A stretch of DNA of 64,000 nt from Xiphophorus maculatus (GCF_002775205.1 NC_036450.1:26438288-26502287); one strand, 5' to 3'; shown: positions 41,001 through 52,059, numbered from the stretch's first letter. Translations and numbers: made by a program. Notes: generated from the letters alone by a model not told the origin.

Positions 41001-44000
41001 AAACTAAAACTGACACTTGAGGAGTTCTGGATGGAACACATATACAGAAAAAGAAGTTTTTGTAAAATGTATGTATTTTTGTACAGATTTGATTTGATTA
41101 CTGTGCTGAATGTGTTGTTTCAGGAAATGATCATTTTTAGAGTCTGTACACTCCAGCTAATGATTAATCAATTACTTAATTAGTTGACGGTTATTTCAAA
41201 AATCAATAATCATCATGATTCATCCGATTAATCCAATGAATTGTTTCAGCCCTAAAGTTAAGTTTGCTTTATTACCTAAAATAAAAACATTTCTTAGCTA
41301 GATTTTTCTCTTGAACATGAGAGACAGAAAAATAGAAAGCTGGGAAAGAACTGAAAACATAGATATAACACAATAAATAAATGATGACTCAATTAGAAAA
41401 AGAAATAGTGACTGAAAAGTTGAACTGAAGCAATAAATAAATGTACCTTTATACACCAAATATATGAGCATCTTAACAGTAAAGAGTTGATTCTTTAAGC
41501 TTTAGTACTCTCTGACACTCCATCCATTAAAAGCGGGCCAAATGGGGTACAGACTGGTTCAGAAGTGGTTCAGAAACATGGTGTGAAAAGATTGGTGCAG
41601 CAGCAGGACATTGACATGGCCATGCACATAAGCACATACATGAACACACACTTACCTGAGCAGCTGCAGGACACCAGGACAGAAAGAGAAAGGACACAGA
41701 GAGGTTGAGAACAGGAAGTCATCATCACAGAGTTTCATCAGGACTAGAGGTGTCCCTGAAACTTCCCATATAAATATAGTTCCTTGCAGAAGTATTCACA
41801 TCCCTATATAGTGTCCATATATAGTATGAATATGTTCCAACCACTAATATTCTAATATGAGCCAGTATAGAGCTGGGAAGCAGAAGAGATCTGTGCATGG
41901 TTTAAAAACCTTATTAAAGATTGTGGTTCAAAGGTTAGCTACTACATTTGCTGCTATAACAACACCAACAGGAGAACACGTATAAAGTGGCTTTTGATTA
42001 AGTAGCTACATAATTTTAACGCAATTAATTGTAATTTTCCTATTTACATGCATAAGTCCAGAGCAGGAACCTTAGTATTTGCTTCTGGTGTGTTTAAATC
42101 TGATGCACAAGCAACATCCACAAACTGCAGCAATGGACGACAAAGACGTTTCTCTCTGTCCACTGAGGGTCCATTTCTGTGTCAAAACGATCTGACTGGA
42201 CTGCTGTTGTGTTCAGGTTGTGCTAAAAGGCTCCCACCTGGCCGTCCCTTATCTCCGTCTGTAGAAAACTCTTCCGACTGCATCTAAGGAACAGGAGAAC
42301 AGGAAGCATTCAGGAAACCAGGAGCAAACATGGAGGCTGATGTCTGACGCTGCCGGCCTGAAAGCCAGCGGCAACACTCACTCTGGTCAGGGCGGAGCGG
42401 GACGGAGACTTTGATGCACTGGCTGACACACCTGCTGAGGAGAGGGAAACAAAGTGGCGTCTGACCGGTTGTTCAGCTGGAGCGGAGACGTGTGAGACAA
42501 TCGATGGACTCACTGCTGTGCATGTGTGTTCTGTCTGGCAGAGACTGTGTCTTCCTCCTGATGTGGACACTTTTCTCCTTCTCCTCCTTCAGGATCAGAC
42601 GGCCCAGGTTGGACTTGATCTGCAGACAGAACACAGCCGATGGTGGAGGAAGAGCAGAACACTTCCAGCACTGCTCACACGTTTACATACATGCAGCCTT
42701 TGAGTTGCTATTTTCCAGGGTTATTATTCAGCAGTCTGGATTCAACATTTTTCAACATTCTTTAAGACCACAGTTTGAGGCACAAGCTGGAGGTTATTGG
42801 GGTTTTGCACTCATCCAAGTCAAAATTATGCATACAGGCTGAAACATGCAATTGCAATAGTGTCTCTTTTTTCCCTTTAGTTCATCAAACTGTTCCCAGA
42901 ATCCTTTGAGAAAATCTTGGCCACTAAAAGTGAGCGTCCAGCCAACAGATAACTATGTTGTTGGCATGCATGATACTTCTAATATGTTAACCTACCAAAT
43001 ACTGCATCATAGCTGTCTTTTGAAATTTTAACAGTGCACACACTAATACTTCAATTATGTTTGTAATACAATTCATACTGCTGAAATTAAAGAAAAGAAG
43101 TTTCTGTCAAACATTAGAACTGGTTGTGAAGCTAAAGCTGCCATTGACTGTTTCTGATTTCCACAAAAGGCCAGAATGGTTTCAAAAGTTGTTCTCTCAT
43201 CATTTTGTAAAAGCTTTTTACAGCTATTCAGGTTATATTTGATATTAAACATTATATCTGATACTAAGATCGGTTTGATGACTCAAAAGAATTTAAGCAT
43301 GGCAAGAAAGTCAATACTTTTTATGTCACTATATTCTTCACAGTAAAAGTTCCATATTTCTACCTAAATGCTGTTTTTTTAAAAGTTATCGTTTGCTCTA
43401 CATTGATTCTCCACTTGTAAAAAAACAAAACACAAACAAAAAAATCAGGTCTAATGAATTAACTTAAGGTGATGTAAACAGTCAGGATGGGGTCCAGACC
43501 TTCTCCAGCTCCTGCTCCTGCTGCTCCTGCTGCTCCTGCTCTTCTTCTGTCACGTCCTCAAACTCATCTTCTTCCTGAAGTTTCTTCTTCCTCCACTCGA
43601 TCTCTGTGAAGGTCATCATTGTTAAAGATGCTCACCATGAGTGGTCACTGTAGAAGGATAAGTGTGTATTGTGTTACCCATAGCAGCCAGTGAAGGTGGG
43701 CAGGGCCAGTACTCTGTCTCAATCTTGGAGGGCTGGTTGGGGTCTGGAGGCTGGGCGGCGGGGAACTTGGCAGACTGAATGACCCCGCTGCCCTCGGACG
43801 GTTTGTTAAGGTCTGCGGGGCGAAGAAGGGAAGTAGCTGAGTGACAACAGCAGCAACAACAACAACCGCTTCATAGAAAAGAGATGGAGAGAATCAAGAG
43901 CTCACCGTGTTTGTAGATCGGAGGCTTCCTGTAGATGTTGGAGCCGTTATCTGGAAGTTCAAGAGAAGAAGAACCGATTCTGTTATCAGATTTATCATAT

Positions 44001-47000
44001 TTACAGTCTGTGGCAGCAGGAGTGTTTGATCAACACCACACACATCAGTAAGAACTGCTAAACAAATATTAAATTGTTAAAACAACAACATATATTTCAT
44101 TTATTGAGCTCTACCTAGAAAAAAGTCATCACTGAATTTACTGATACTGTGTTTAGTGTTTAGCTTGAGCTGGGTTTACTTTAGAGTTGTGATGGGAAGT
44201 TGCTGCAACGCCCCATGGTGGATGACAGAGGAAATGCATGCTCCAAAAAAAATAAAAAGGCTGTTTAATGTAAGATTTAAATTTCCAGGATCAAAGAAGA
44301 CTACATGTCCTTCCCATATGGATTTGCTGCTTTTACAGTTTGATACCTCATATTGACATTTTAATGAGTATTGAGGATTTTATACACATTCATACCTTTC
44401 TACCATGGCATGACAATGGACCTGACTCAACACGACTCGACTTGACGGCTCATTGGGTTGCTGGACCCAACAACTTGAAGTTATACCAGTTATGTCAGGT
44501 TGTCTTTCATTTAGTGTGGGGGCTAATATATCCTTTACCAAAGACACCAGCAGATGTTCTCTGGATGGAGTCAGTAAGGAATCCAGAAAATAGCCACATT
44601 TATTATGTGTGTGCGAGTGTGTTTGTGAGTATGTGTGTGTGCGCACACTAGCTACCTGGTCGATGGAAATGCTGCAGGCTGGTGCTTATCTTGCGACCTG
44701 CCTGCAGTTGCAGCGTGGATCCTCCAGGGGAGCCACTGTCGCTCTCTGCTCTGCGACCTTTCACCTGAACAGGAAGCAGGAATCAGATTAAACACTTTGG
44801 TTCTCTCCACTGTTGCTACAGATGTATTCTGGGTAATTCAAAGCATCTCCAATAGACAAAAAGTGTCCAACACTTTGACACGAAACTCAGACCTGTTTAC
44901 ACTGGTTTATGGTGTTGGAAGAAAATACATAAAAAATTTCTTTTATTCAGACACAAATTATTTGTGGTGGAATTTGTTCAAAAGTCTTGTGGAAATCTCA
45001 ACACATTCCTGTGACAATGATGCTCAGCTCCAAAATAAAAGTGCCGTTATATGTCGCAGTAACAGTTACTATGGACTGAAGAGTTCTATTGATGGTTTTC
45101 CCACTTGCTTCAGTTCCTGGCCCTCTCGGCAATCTGCAAATCAGTGTCACATTTCTTTATGAAAAACACAAAGCAGCAATTGATGCTGAAGAGTCAGATG
45201 AAAAAAATCTGAATGAGTGAAAAGACCAAACAGCTGAGGTCAAGACCTTCAAGTGAGGCGTGGGACAGTCAGAACGGTCTCCAGAGGGTCATCTACTGTG
45301 TGAAACATCACAAAATGACCAAAACAGATTTTTTACCAAAATACTCATTTACATGCAGTAAGACTGAATACAGCAACAAGAACCAACAGGAGTTACAGAG
45401 GCACAGAATCCAGACAACCAACAAGAAATCTGCCAAAATTCAGTTTCTACAAACAAATGGTAAAAATGTCAATTTACTAGAAAACAATAAGATATTTATA
45501 AAGCAGCCCCCCTTCCCAAAAAAACATGTTCACGTAGTAACCTATTTAGCTCATAATGCTAAACTAAAGCCAAATATTTATGTTTGGAGGTTTCTTAGAG
45601 ACAAACAGGAAAAAATAAAGTCCTGAAGGATGCCACACGTTGACTATGCAGTACTACAAGCTAATGCTACAGCAACTTAAAAAGGTCAATAAAGCTGCAT
45701 CTGCAACAGTGAAGCACTTAGCCTCCCAGATGACATAAGCTAAAGCTAACACTAATGCTATCTGTTTAGCTTCACGGACACGCAGAGCTTTTATGGTAAT
45801 CTGACTGTCGGTTTGTGCTCCCATGTCAGGATGTACTTCTTACTTGCAAAGTTCTCAACCACACAGTGCTCCGATCTACTGTGGTACCAACTACTGAAGG
45901 AAAATCTTAATGAGCCAACAGCTCCGACAGATCCTTAACACTGAAGCAACAAAAGAAACCAGTAACCCCTCTGCTCCCCCCAAAAAAGAAATATGAAACA
46001 TTTCCTGTGGTATCAAAAAGTAACGTTTTTTCCTCTTTGAAATTCTATGATAGGTTTGTCTTTGAATCAAAACCAGGAGGCTGGCATCAGGTATGCCTGA
46101 CAGTAGAGAACATCTGAGACACCATCCAGCAACAAAATATTCCTGGAGTGGATCAGAAATGCCAAGACAGTGTTTATGGCAACATAAACAAAATATTAAA
46201 GCAGAGGAGAAGCAGGAATTGTTACTGAAGTATAATCTGCTGCACAGGATGTACCACTGGCAACTGGTTGACATCAGGAAATTAAACTTATGGGTAGAGA
46301 ATGCCCAAACAGGTCCAATCAAACAAACAGCTAGCACACTGTGCAGAAACTTGATTATTATAAATATTTTATGTATATATGCAAAGTATGGTCCCATAAT
46401 TGTCTTGCAACAAAAAAGTCCTGGACTTGAATCAAAGTTGGGGTCTTGCTGTATGTTCTCATGTATACATTCATTTTTTCTAAGAATTCCAGGTTTTCCC
46501 TCACAGTTCAAAAACATGCACTACAATAAATGATCACTAGTAGAGTGCATGTATGGTTTTCTGTCTGGAGTTGAACTGTCCAAGGTGTATCCTGACTCTC
46601 ACCCATTGACTTCTCAAGGCAGAAAACAGTGATGACAGAGGGAACAAAAAAGTTACAATTCAAGACTTAATCTGAAGCAAACACATCAGAGGAAACATAA
46701 ACTGTAGCATCTAAGCAGCTTGTAGCAGATCCTACCTCAGGAGACCTGGAGGGAGACATGGCAGGAGGGGACAGAGAGCGCTGCAAAGACAAAAAGATAA
46801 CCACTTACTGGTTAAGTACTCTGGTATAGAGACCTAATTCTCCAAACCTGTAGAAACATTACAAGTATAGAGCAGTCTAAGTGTTCTTGTGCATGTAACA
46901 TTAACAGGTCTCCCATTACTGCTACCCATGTAGGGGTGTGTGTGTGTACCTCTCTGCGTGGCGGGTCGAGTGGTGAGAAGCTCAGGTGGGGTTGATAGGT

Positions 47001-48020
47001 CATCAGGTCAGGCCTTTCCACCTGCAGGATGGCTTTATCTCTGGGCAGTGCAGCAAGGTCTTTGTAGCCAACCATCTGGTCATTCAGACGAGCCTAAACA
47101 CACACACACACACACACAGACACACAGAGTACATATACAGTACAGACCAAAAGTTTGGACACACCTTTTAATTCAATGAGTTTCCTTTATTTTCATGACT
47201 ATTGACATTGTAGATTCACACTGAAGGCATCAAAACTATGAATAACACATGTGGAAATATGCACTAAACAAAAAAGTGTAAAACAACTGAAAATAGCCCT
47301 TATATTCTAGTTTCTCCAAAGTATCAACCTTTTGCTGTGATTACTGCTTTGCACACACTCTGCATTTTCTTGATGAGCTTCAAGAGGTCGTCACCTGAAA
47401 TGGTTTTCACTTCATAGTTGTGTCCTGTCAGGTTAATAAGTGGGATTTCTTGCCTTATAAATAGTCATGAAAATAAAGAAAACCCATTGAATTAGAAGAT
47501 GTGTCCAGACTTTTGGTCTGTACTGTATATATATATAGAGAGAGTATATCACTGATGGTAAGAGGAGTGTGTTGCAGACAGAAGTTAGAGGAATTTCAGC
47601 AACAACAGCAATTTGTATGTGAGTGGCTTTGGAGAACACTAGGTCTGCAGCATACAGTCTCTGAGATAGACTCAGGTAGGCTATGAAGCATTTCTTATCA
47701 TGAAACCCACAACTAAGCTTGAAGTTGCATCACTCAGATTCTGCACCCAGAGGAAAACTGACAGAGATGTCAACTTTTCCAAATCAAAGAAGGAACATGT
47801 CTGTGTTGTATTTACCATGATGCCAGTGGCAGGAGACCCCGGAACGCTTGGGCCCCTAGATGATGGAAGGATAACAGGAGTTACACGTCCCTCCACCTGC
47901 AAGGACAGTCAGAAACATTCAGATATTTCAAATGGTTCCAAATTCACAAGCCCCAAACATTGTTTTTTTTTTCCTTTTAACTGTTACTGATAATACAGGA
48001 AGATGAATCACCTTTTGCAT
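37972..48020 (-). CDS. dmtn: Dematin (15 coding exons, 380 aa)
   Basis: Actin-bundling and membrane-skeleton protein that links spectrin-actin junctions to the membrane. Fifteen exons join in consistent phase for 1143 nt. Conserved blocks in order: [10 protein letters not shown] (about 22-29), [20 protein letters not shown] (38-57), [10 protein letters not shown] (about 133-142), [21 protein letters not shown] (about 159-179), an acidic Gln/Glu tract (about 200-224), [14 protein letters not shown] (227-240), [10 protein letters not shown] (about 245-254), [16 protein letters not shown] (301-316), and a villin-type headpiece (317-380) ending [14 protein letters not shown]378 occupies the PKA site that regulates bundling in mammals. 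Human dematin is 405 aa. It resembles the C-terminal half of abLIM proteins, but a stop codon lies in frame upstream of the ATG and no LIM exon was seen, so dematin is favoured. Confidence 0.93.
38086..38571 (-). other. dmtn: dmtn intron, last
   Basis: 486 bases with a decayed repeat near 38435-38510 (GGGGCCACACTTTGAACACC). Nothing coding was seen. Confidence 0.5.
38572..38652 (-). CDS. dmtn: dmtn exon (residues 317-343), headpiece N-terminal half
   Basis: Encodes [20 protein letters not shown] and VDRTRLE. Acceptor gttcag, donor GTGAGC, both phase 0. Confidence 0.95.
38653..40182 (-). other. dmtn: dmtn intron with Tc1-like fossil
   Basis: 1.5 kb. Contains the Tc1-like transposase remnant at about 39385-39850. 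The rest is unremarkable. Confidence 0.6.
39385..39850 (+). pseudogene. Decayed Tc1-like transposase fragment
   Basis: Plus-strand sequence GCAGCATCATGCTGTGGGGA followed by AAGCTGGTCAGAGCTGATGG and, near 39600, GAATGGACTAGTCAAAGTCC matches the order of the catalytic region of fish Tc1-like transposases. Frameshifts and deletions destroy the frame. Confidence 0.7.
40183..40248 (-). CDS. dmtn: dmtn exon (residues 295-316)
   Basis: Encodes [20 protein letters not shown] and QK; acceptor gtgtag, donor GTGAGA. A TG tract (sense strand) lies directly before the acceptor. Confidence 0.93.
40252..40280 (+). repeat. (CA)n microsatellite
   Basis: TG repeat on the dmtn sense strand, a few bases upstream of an acceptor. 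Confidence 0.9.
40566..41254. mobile_element. AT-rich element with inverted TAGGGCTG ends, full copy
   Basis: Starts TAGGGCTGCAACTAAC and ends GTTTCAGCCCTA, an inverted terminal pair. Rich in ATTAATCGATTA-like motifs near both ends; non-coding. The shared interior TTTGAACCAGGTGAAACTAA recurs at 29870 and, reversed, at 51420. Confidence 0.7.
41656..41663 (-). CDS. dmtn: dmtn 8-nt microexon (residues 292-294)
   Basis: CTGCTCAG between acceptor gtcctgcag and a consensus donor GTAAGTG. It is required because the exon at 42238-42283 ends in phase 1 and the exon at 40248 starts in phase 0. The 8 bases restore frame and give AAQ in ...GRPAAQNGE..., aligning with GSPGLQNGE in human dematin. Confidence 0.85.
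41664..42237 (-). other. dmtn: dmtn intron
   Basis: Carries a short fragment near 41785-41815 (CCTTGCAGAAGTATTCACA) that resembles the terminus of Tc1-like elements. Confidence 0.5.
42238..42283 (-). CDS. dmtn: dmtn exon (residues 277-291)
   Basis: Encodes [15 protein letters not shown], aligning with LQSTEFSPSGSETGSP of mammalian dematin. Acceptor ccttag, donor GTGGGA in phase 1. Confidence 0.9.
42382..42431 (-). CDS. dmtn: dmtn exon (residues 260-276)
   Basis: Encodes [17 protein letters not shown], a Ser-rich linker; acceptor cagcag, donor GTGAGT. Confidence 0.88.
42514..42619 (-). CDS. dmtn: dmtn exon (residues 225-259)
   Basis: Encodes [20 protein letters not shown] then [11 protein letters not shown]; acceptor ctgcag, donor GTGAGT in phase 1. 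Confidence 0.93.
42620..43499 (-). other. dmtn: dmtn intron
   Basis: About 0.9 kb, AT-rich. No recognised element. Confidence 0.5.
43500..43603 (-). CDS. dmtn: dmtn exon (residues 190-224), acidic Gln/Glu tract
   Basis: Encodes [20 protein letters not shown] followed by a Glu/Gln repeat ([15 protein letters not shown]). Mammalian dematin has a Glu/Asp run here. The donor is GTCTGG, weaker than the other junctions, but the phase fits the next exon. Confidence 0.88.
43678..43812 (-). CDS. dmtn: dmtn exon (residues 145-189)
   Basis: Encodes [20 protein letters not shown] and [12 protein letters not shown], among the best conserved stretches of dematin. Acceptor cccgcag, donor GTAACA. Confidence 0.95.
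43906..43950 (-). CDS. dmtn: dmtn exon (residues 130-144)
   Basis: Encodes [15 protein letters not shown], the abLIM/dematin NIYxKPPIYK motif. Donor GTGAGC, phase 1 at both ends. Confidence 0.93.
43951..44655 (-). other. dmtn: dmtn intron
   Basis: 0.7 kb. The sense-strand start (44655 downward) is CA-rich. No other feature. Confidence 0.5.
44656..44764 (-). CDS. dmtn: dmtn exon (residues 94-129)
   Basis: Encodes [20 protein letters not shown] and ending [11 protein letters not shown], matching the SLPHFHHP stretch of human dematin. Acceptor gttcag, donor GTAGCT in phase 1. Confidence 0.85.
44765..46735 (-). other. dmtn: dmtn intron (2 kb)
   Basis: Contains unusually long open frames on both strands (for example 45891-46517 minus, 46093-46533 plus) with no recognisable domain, and a decayed SINE copy at 46385-46620. 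No support for a gene. Confidence 0.5.
46385..46620 (+). mobile_element. Decayed tRNA-derived SINE
   Basis: Retains AAAAAAGTCCTGGACTTGAATC (a broken B box), GTATGTTCTC, CAGTTCAAAAACATGCAC and GTCCAAGGTGTATCCTGACT in the family order. Confidence 0.65.
46736..46780 (-). CDS. dmtn: dmtn exon (residues 79-93)
   Basis: Encodes [15 protein letters not shown], phase 0 at both ends, aligning with RSLSPKSTSPPPSPE. Acceptor ttgcag, donor GTAGGA. Confidence 0.9.
46950..47093 (-). CDS. dmtn: dmtn exon (residues 31-78)
   Basis: Encodes [20 protein letters not shown] and [20 protein letters not shown], the signature N-terminal block of dematin. Acceptor tttag, donor GTACAC running into a CA tract. Confidence 0.95.
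47094..47815 (-). other. dmtn: dmtn intron with mariner-like MITE
   Basis: Contains a CA tract (47098-47118) next to the acceptor and the element at 47138-47525. Confidence 0.7.
47138..47525. mobile_element. TA-flanked mariner-like MITE (388 bp)
   Basis: Inverted ends CAGTACAGACCAAAAGTTTG and, complemented, CAGTACAGACCAAAAGTCTG, each flanked by TA (47136-47137, 47526-47527). No frame of useful length. This end sequence is common in fish genomes. Confidence 0.88.
47816..47896 (-). CDS. dmtn: dmtn exon (residues 4-30)
   Basis: Encodes [20 protein letters not shown] and SPATGIM, aligning with the SPSRDSSVPGSPSSI stretch of human dematin. Acceptor ttgcag, donor GTAAAT. Confidence 0.9.
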
Positions 48021-48059
48021 GGCTGTAGAGAGACTGCCCTTCTGCTCAGTTTAAACCAG
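48012..48059 (-). CDS. dmtn: dmtn first coding exon (5'UTR end and residues 1-3)
   Basis: ATG at 48020-48018 followed by CAAAAG and donor GTGATT: only MQK is encoded here. The same frame has TAA 11 codons before the ATG, fixing the start. Acceptor cccccag at 48060-48066. Only 48012-48020 is coding. Confidence 0.8.
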
Positions 48060-51000
48060 CTGGGGGAGGATAGGAGGACAGACAGGGAGTCAGTGACATC
48101 TTCCCTTTTACCCAACATGTCACCAGAGCCTGGCATTTTAGCATGAATGAGTTCTGGACTGACTCATCTAGATCCTGATTCTGAGTGAGAAGCATATTAA
48201 TAACATTTTCTTCCCACAGCTGAACATTGTGAAGGGTAAGATTTTAAAATGCTCTCTGCTCTTCTCCAACAGCAAAACAGCCTGGCTTTTAACCAAAAAC
48301 AGGAAGCAACATAGAGACACAGTTACTTAAAACCATTCGTGCTAGAAGAATGCGTTCAAATGTAACACACCATGTGTTCATGACAAAGACTGATTGAAAG
48401 GTTGGCTGACTAGTCGTAGCAGAGAATATCCATGTTTGATTCCGTCCCTTATAATTTGGCAGAGAGAAAGAGAAAAATGTTCAGGTATACCACCTATCAT
48501 CACATTGGACAACTTCAGGGACTACCAAACATGTTTCAACCAGTAAAGGCATCAACTCTATCCTGGTCATTGCTGTCCTACAAATCTCATTTCATTTCAG
48601 TGGTCAGCCTGGGTTTTCTCCCATTGACCTGGATTCTTCCACAAGAATTTCAACTGGGCCAATCAGTGAACAGAGGAAATTGTGAACAATGACGTTGCTT
48701 TTCTGCGTTTTTTTTTTATAATTGCAGTCTGCCTGTAGTTTTAGCAATGGCAGTGGAGAAAGTGAACAAACCTGTTCAGTCCATGTTGCTCACACTTCCA
48801 AATAATGAATTCACATTAACAGCCTCGTTCAGATCAGCTATTCTCTCTTTGCAGTGGAGGATGACTGTTTACAATGCAGGCAATTTCCGATGCCATCAAT
48901 CTGGCATGTTGCATATGTCATGGTCAAACATTGAATGATTGGCAAAATTTATTTTAGAGTCCACAACTCTGAATAACCAATGACCCAGACCCATCAACTC
49001 TTACCAAAGGACATTTTCCTCTAGCAGCAGTGAAAACACAACTACATAAACGGTGAATTTATCAAAGCTTTCCTTCAGATACAGGAGATCTCTTGACACC
49101 AAGCAGCAAAACGATTTACCACAGAAATCAGTGATTAGATTAGCAATCTATGTATACCAGACTGCATTCAATCTCTATGGTAACCACCTTCTGTATCATC
49201 CAGTGGTGGTAGTCTCCACTGCTTCAGATTTTAATCAGGCATCAGAATATTGGTTTTGTATCAGAACTGAGCATGTTAATTGCAAGTAATGCCAGTACAT
49301 TCAACTGGATTCAAAGTCTTTGCTAATGGCTCGTTCACATAGCATAGATTTTGAAATTTTCGGCCAATTTTGGTGGTAACAAGAGGCTGGGCTGCTGCAA
49401 CAATGGTAGAGGAGCAATTCACTGGGATGTAATGTTCCATTTCCAATGTGGAAAGTGGGTGGCATAAACCAGATAATTTTTCTAGGATGGAAAAAGCTTA
49501 AACATAAAGTTGAACAGCATTTTTTATTATTATTTTATATGTTGAGAACTGTAAAAAAAAAATCTGACAAAGCAAGTTTGGTGACTGGTCACTTTTTGAT
49601 GAAATCAACCAGTTAATGTTTTGTTCTCAACACTGGCAGCAGGTGTCATTTTGTTATTTACACTTTGTTATTCTGTACTTCTGCAGCTTGGCTCATTTTG
49701 TACATGATCCAACCAATAATTCATAAATAATTTTTCTAGACACTTTTTACGTGAATCGTAAGTTTATTTCACATTAGGGGACTGATTCCAGGTTCTTCCT
49801 GTTAGGTCTATTCTTCAAATAAACTCTGAAAGAATCACAAGGACATAAAGGCTTGTCTGCAGCAAGGGGAGAAGCCTGTCAGACTCCAACGGGGTCTTGC
49901 CACCCTTCAATATTTATTCACTTCTAAGCATCGGCGTGTCGTCATAGTGATAATTCAACAGCAAAAACAAGTACAGGAAAATGCATTCCATATATGTTAA
50001 CTCTTTAAGAAAGCTGTGTTGGATGTCACCTATCTTTGTAGGCAGGTGCGAAAGTGTTTTGCACCTTGTCTGGAAATATTTTTAACAGGAAATCACAACT
50101 TGCAGAAGTATAAAAAAAATACAGTAGATATATGAATAAAATGGTAAAAAGTATCAGTAAAATAAATGGTAAAAAGTATCAATAACCCCATCACTTCCTT
50201 CCACATGTTGATGTGCCACTGGGTAAGAGACATGATGTTGACAGAACCTAATAGGACTAAATATGACGTGTGTGTGTTTAGTTTCTTATAAGTAAAACAT
50301 TGAAGTGATGCTCTGATTGTTAAAAAGGATTTAAAATTTGAACAATATTTCCTATAATCTTGTCACAAACCCATCCATAAGTCATTGCTAAATGCCTTGC
50401 TGAGCAGCATGAGTGGATGCTGTGCTCCATCTGAGCTGTGTTACAGAACCAGCGCTCCAGTTTCAAACCTTCATCCTCACATGGAGAGTTTGTCCCTGAG
50501 GTGACCGAGGACATGATGGGGCAAGGAGGCTGGGACGCCATTGAGTCAGTTTCAGGGCTGGCTGTTATCTGACCTTCCTCTAGGGACAGCTCATGGTGGG
50601 GGGGGGCGCTGTGTTCGCAGTAACTACACCTTATATCTTAAGAACATGAGGGCCTGTCTGCTAATGCTTCACCGGGGGGTTAAAGCTTCCAGACTTCCTG
50701 TGAAACAGCTTTTTTCATTTGCCTTCCTCCTCCCCTCCTGTTTATCAGCTCCTCCAGCCGGGCCAACGCCCAGGCGCTCCTCAACTGTTACTGCTGTGGT
50801 TACACTCCTCCCTCCAGAGGGACGACGGAGCACAGCCAGCAGCAACCAGCAGCTCATGTCTGCAGCCCAAAGCTGCTGAGGTATCAGCTAGAGAGGAGCT
50901 CGCTGCTGGCCTCACCTGAACCTGACCTGAGTAGACCGGGAAGCAGCTTTCTGTCCAAAATACCACAATACCTCACGGTGAACAAACACCTCCATAAACA

Positions 51001-51173
51001 AACACTATACCAGGAGAAGAAGAGCTGGAGGAGGAAAGAAACAAAAGGTGTGTTTGATGATAAGGAGGTCATTTGACTGTTGGAGTAGGAATCCATCTCA
51101 AACTGTTGGATTAAAGCTAAACTCTCAATGCTAACTCAGGTTAGCATAAAAATGAAAACAATTAGCTTCTGTG

Positions 51174-51838
51174 CAGGGCTGGAACGATTAACTGCATTAA
51201 ATGTCAATCAATTTTTGAATTAATCATTAATTAATTTAGTAATCAATTAATCGTTAACTGGTGGATGCAAACTCAAAACACTCATTTGCTGAAAAAATAA
51301 CACTTAGAGCAGTAATTAAGCCAAAACTGTACTTAAAACATCTACATTTTGCAATTGAGTTCAAAAAACCAACCTTTGTATGTAAATGTCTTCTGAACTC
51401 ATGAATTGGGAGTTTTAGCTTCACCTGGTTCAAACTCTGAAGAAAAAAAAACACCTTTTCCTGCCCAGTTATTAATCAGCTAATCAAAAACAAATCACCA
51501 GATCAGCCCCACATTTTAACTTCATAAGAAATGCCAGAGTGTTTCACATGGTGATGTTATAGCTGCAGATGCATCCTTTACTACAAATGATCAAGTGTTC
51601 ACTAAAGGAATGCTGTTAATGCATTTTAGGCAAACAAAATGATGATTTTGTTGCTTAAAAAAGGAATTTGTTTATTTGCATATTTTAATGTATTTCTATT
51701 ATTTAAAAAAAGGGATAAGACGTTGAATGAAAAATCTGTGGAATGTGCCAATTTTTTAGTCCAATTAATCAATTAATTGTCAGAACAATTGACAGAATAA
51801 TCGATTACTAAAATAATTGTAGGTTGCAGGCAGCCCTA
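51174..51838. mobile_element. AT-rich element with CAGGGCTG ends
   Basis: Starts CAGGGCTGGAACGATTAACTG and ends GGCAGCCCTA. Interior TAGCTTCACCTGGTTCAAAC is the complement of the interior of the copy at 40566-41254. Confidence 0.7.
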
Positions 51839-52059
51839 GTTGTGTGTCAGAACATCACATCAGTAACACACACGTCCCAGCAGCTGTGTTACGCAGCTTT
51901 ACATCTTTCTACTCAGTTTGTTTTCTGTGGGTAACTTTTTGTTTCTGTCATTTCTTTGTTGTCACTATTTAATCCATGTGGATGAATTGTTTCTGTAGCG
52001 CTTTTTCTGTATGTTTTTGGTCATTTTGAAATTTTTTATTAACTTTTTTGATCTGTCTA

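Larger units (their letters stand above)
40249..41655 (-). other. dmtn: dmtn intron holding a full AT-rich repeat
   Basis: 1.4 kb, half of it the element at 40566-41254. Confidence 0.65.

Noticed and set aside
44635..45162. Plus-strand open frame of 175 codons
   Set aside because: It is partly the antisense of dmtn exon 44656-44764; the remainder is intronic with no family resemblance.
45891..46517. Open frame of 208 codons on the minus strand within a dmtn intron, and an overlapping 146-codon frame on the plus strand
   Set aside because: No recognisable domain, biased composition, overlap with a decayed SINE, and a position inside a well-supported intron.
37972..48020. Assignment of the dematin gene to an abLIM family member
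   Set aside because: Stop in frame before the ATG, no LIM zinc-finger exons in the 6 kb upstream, and a total length close to dematin.
50541..50879. GC-richer open frame upstream of dmtn
   Set aside because: Overlapping frames on both strands with Ser/Pro/Ala bias and no similarity to dematin N termini; could at best be non-coding.
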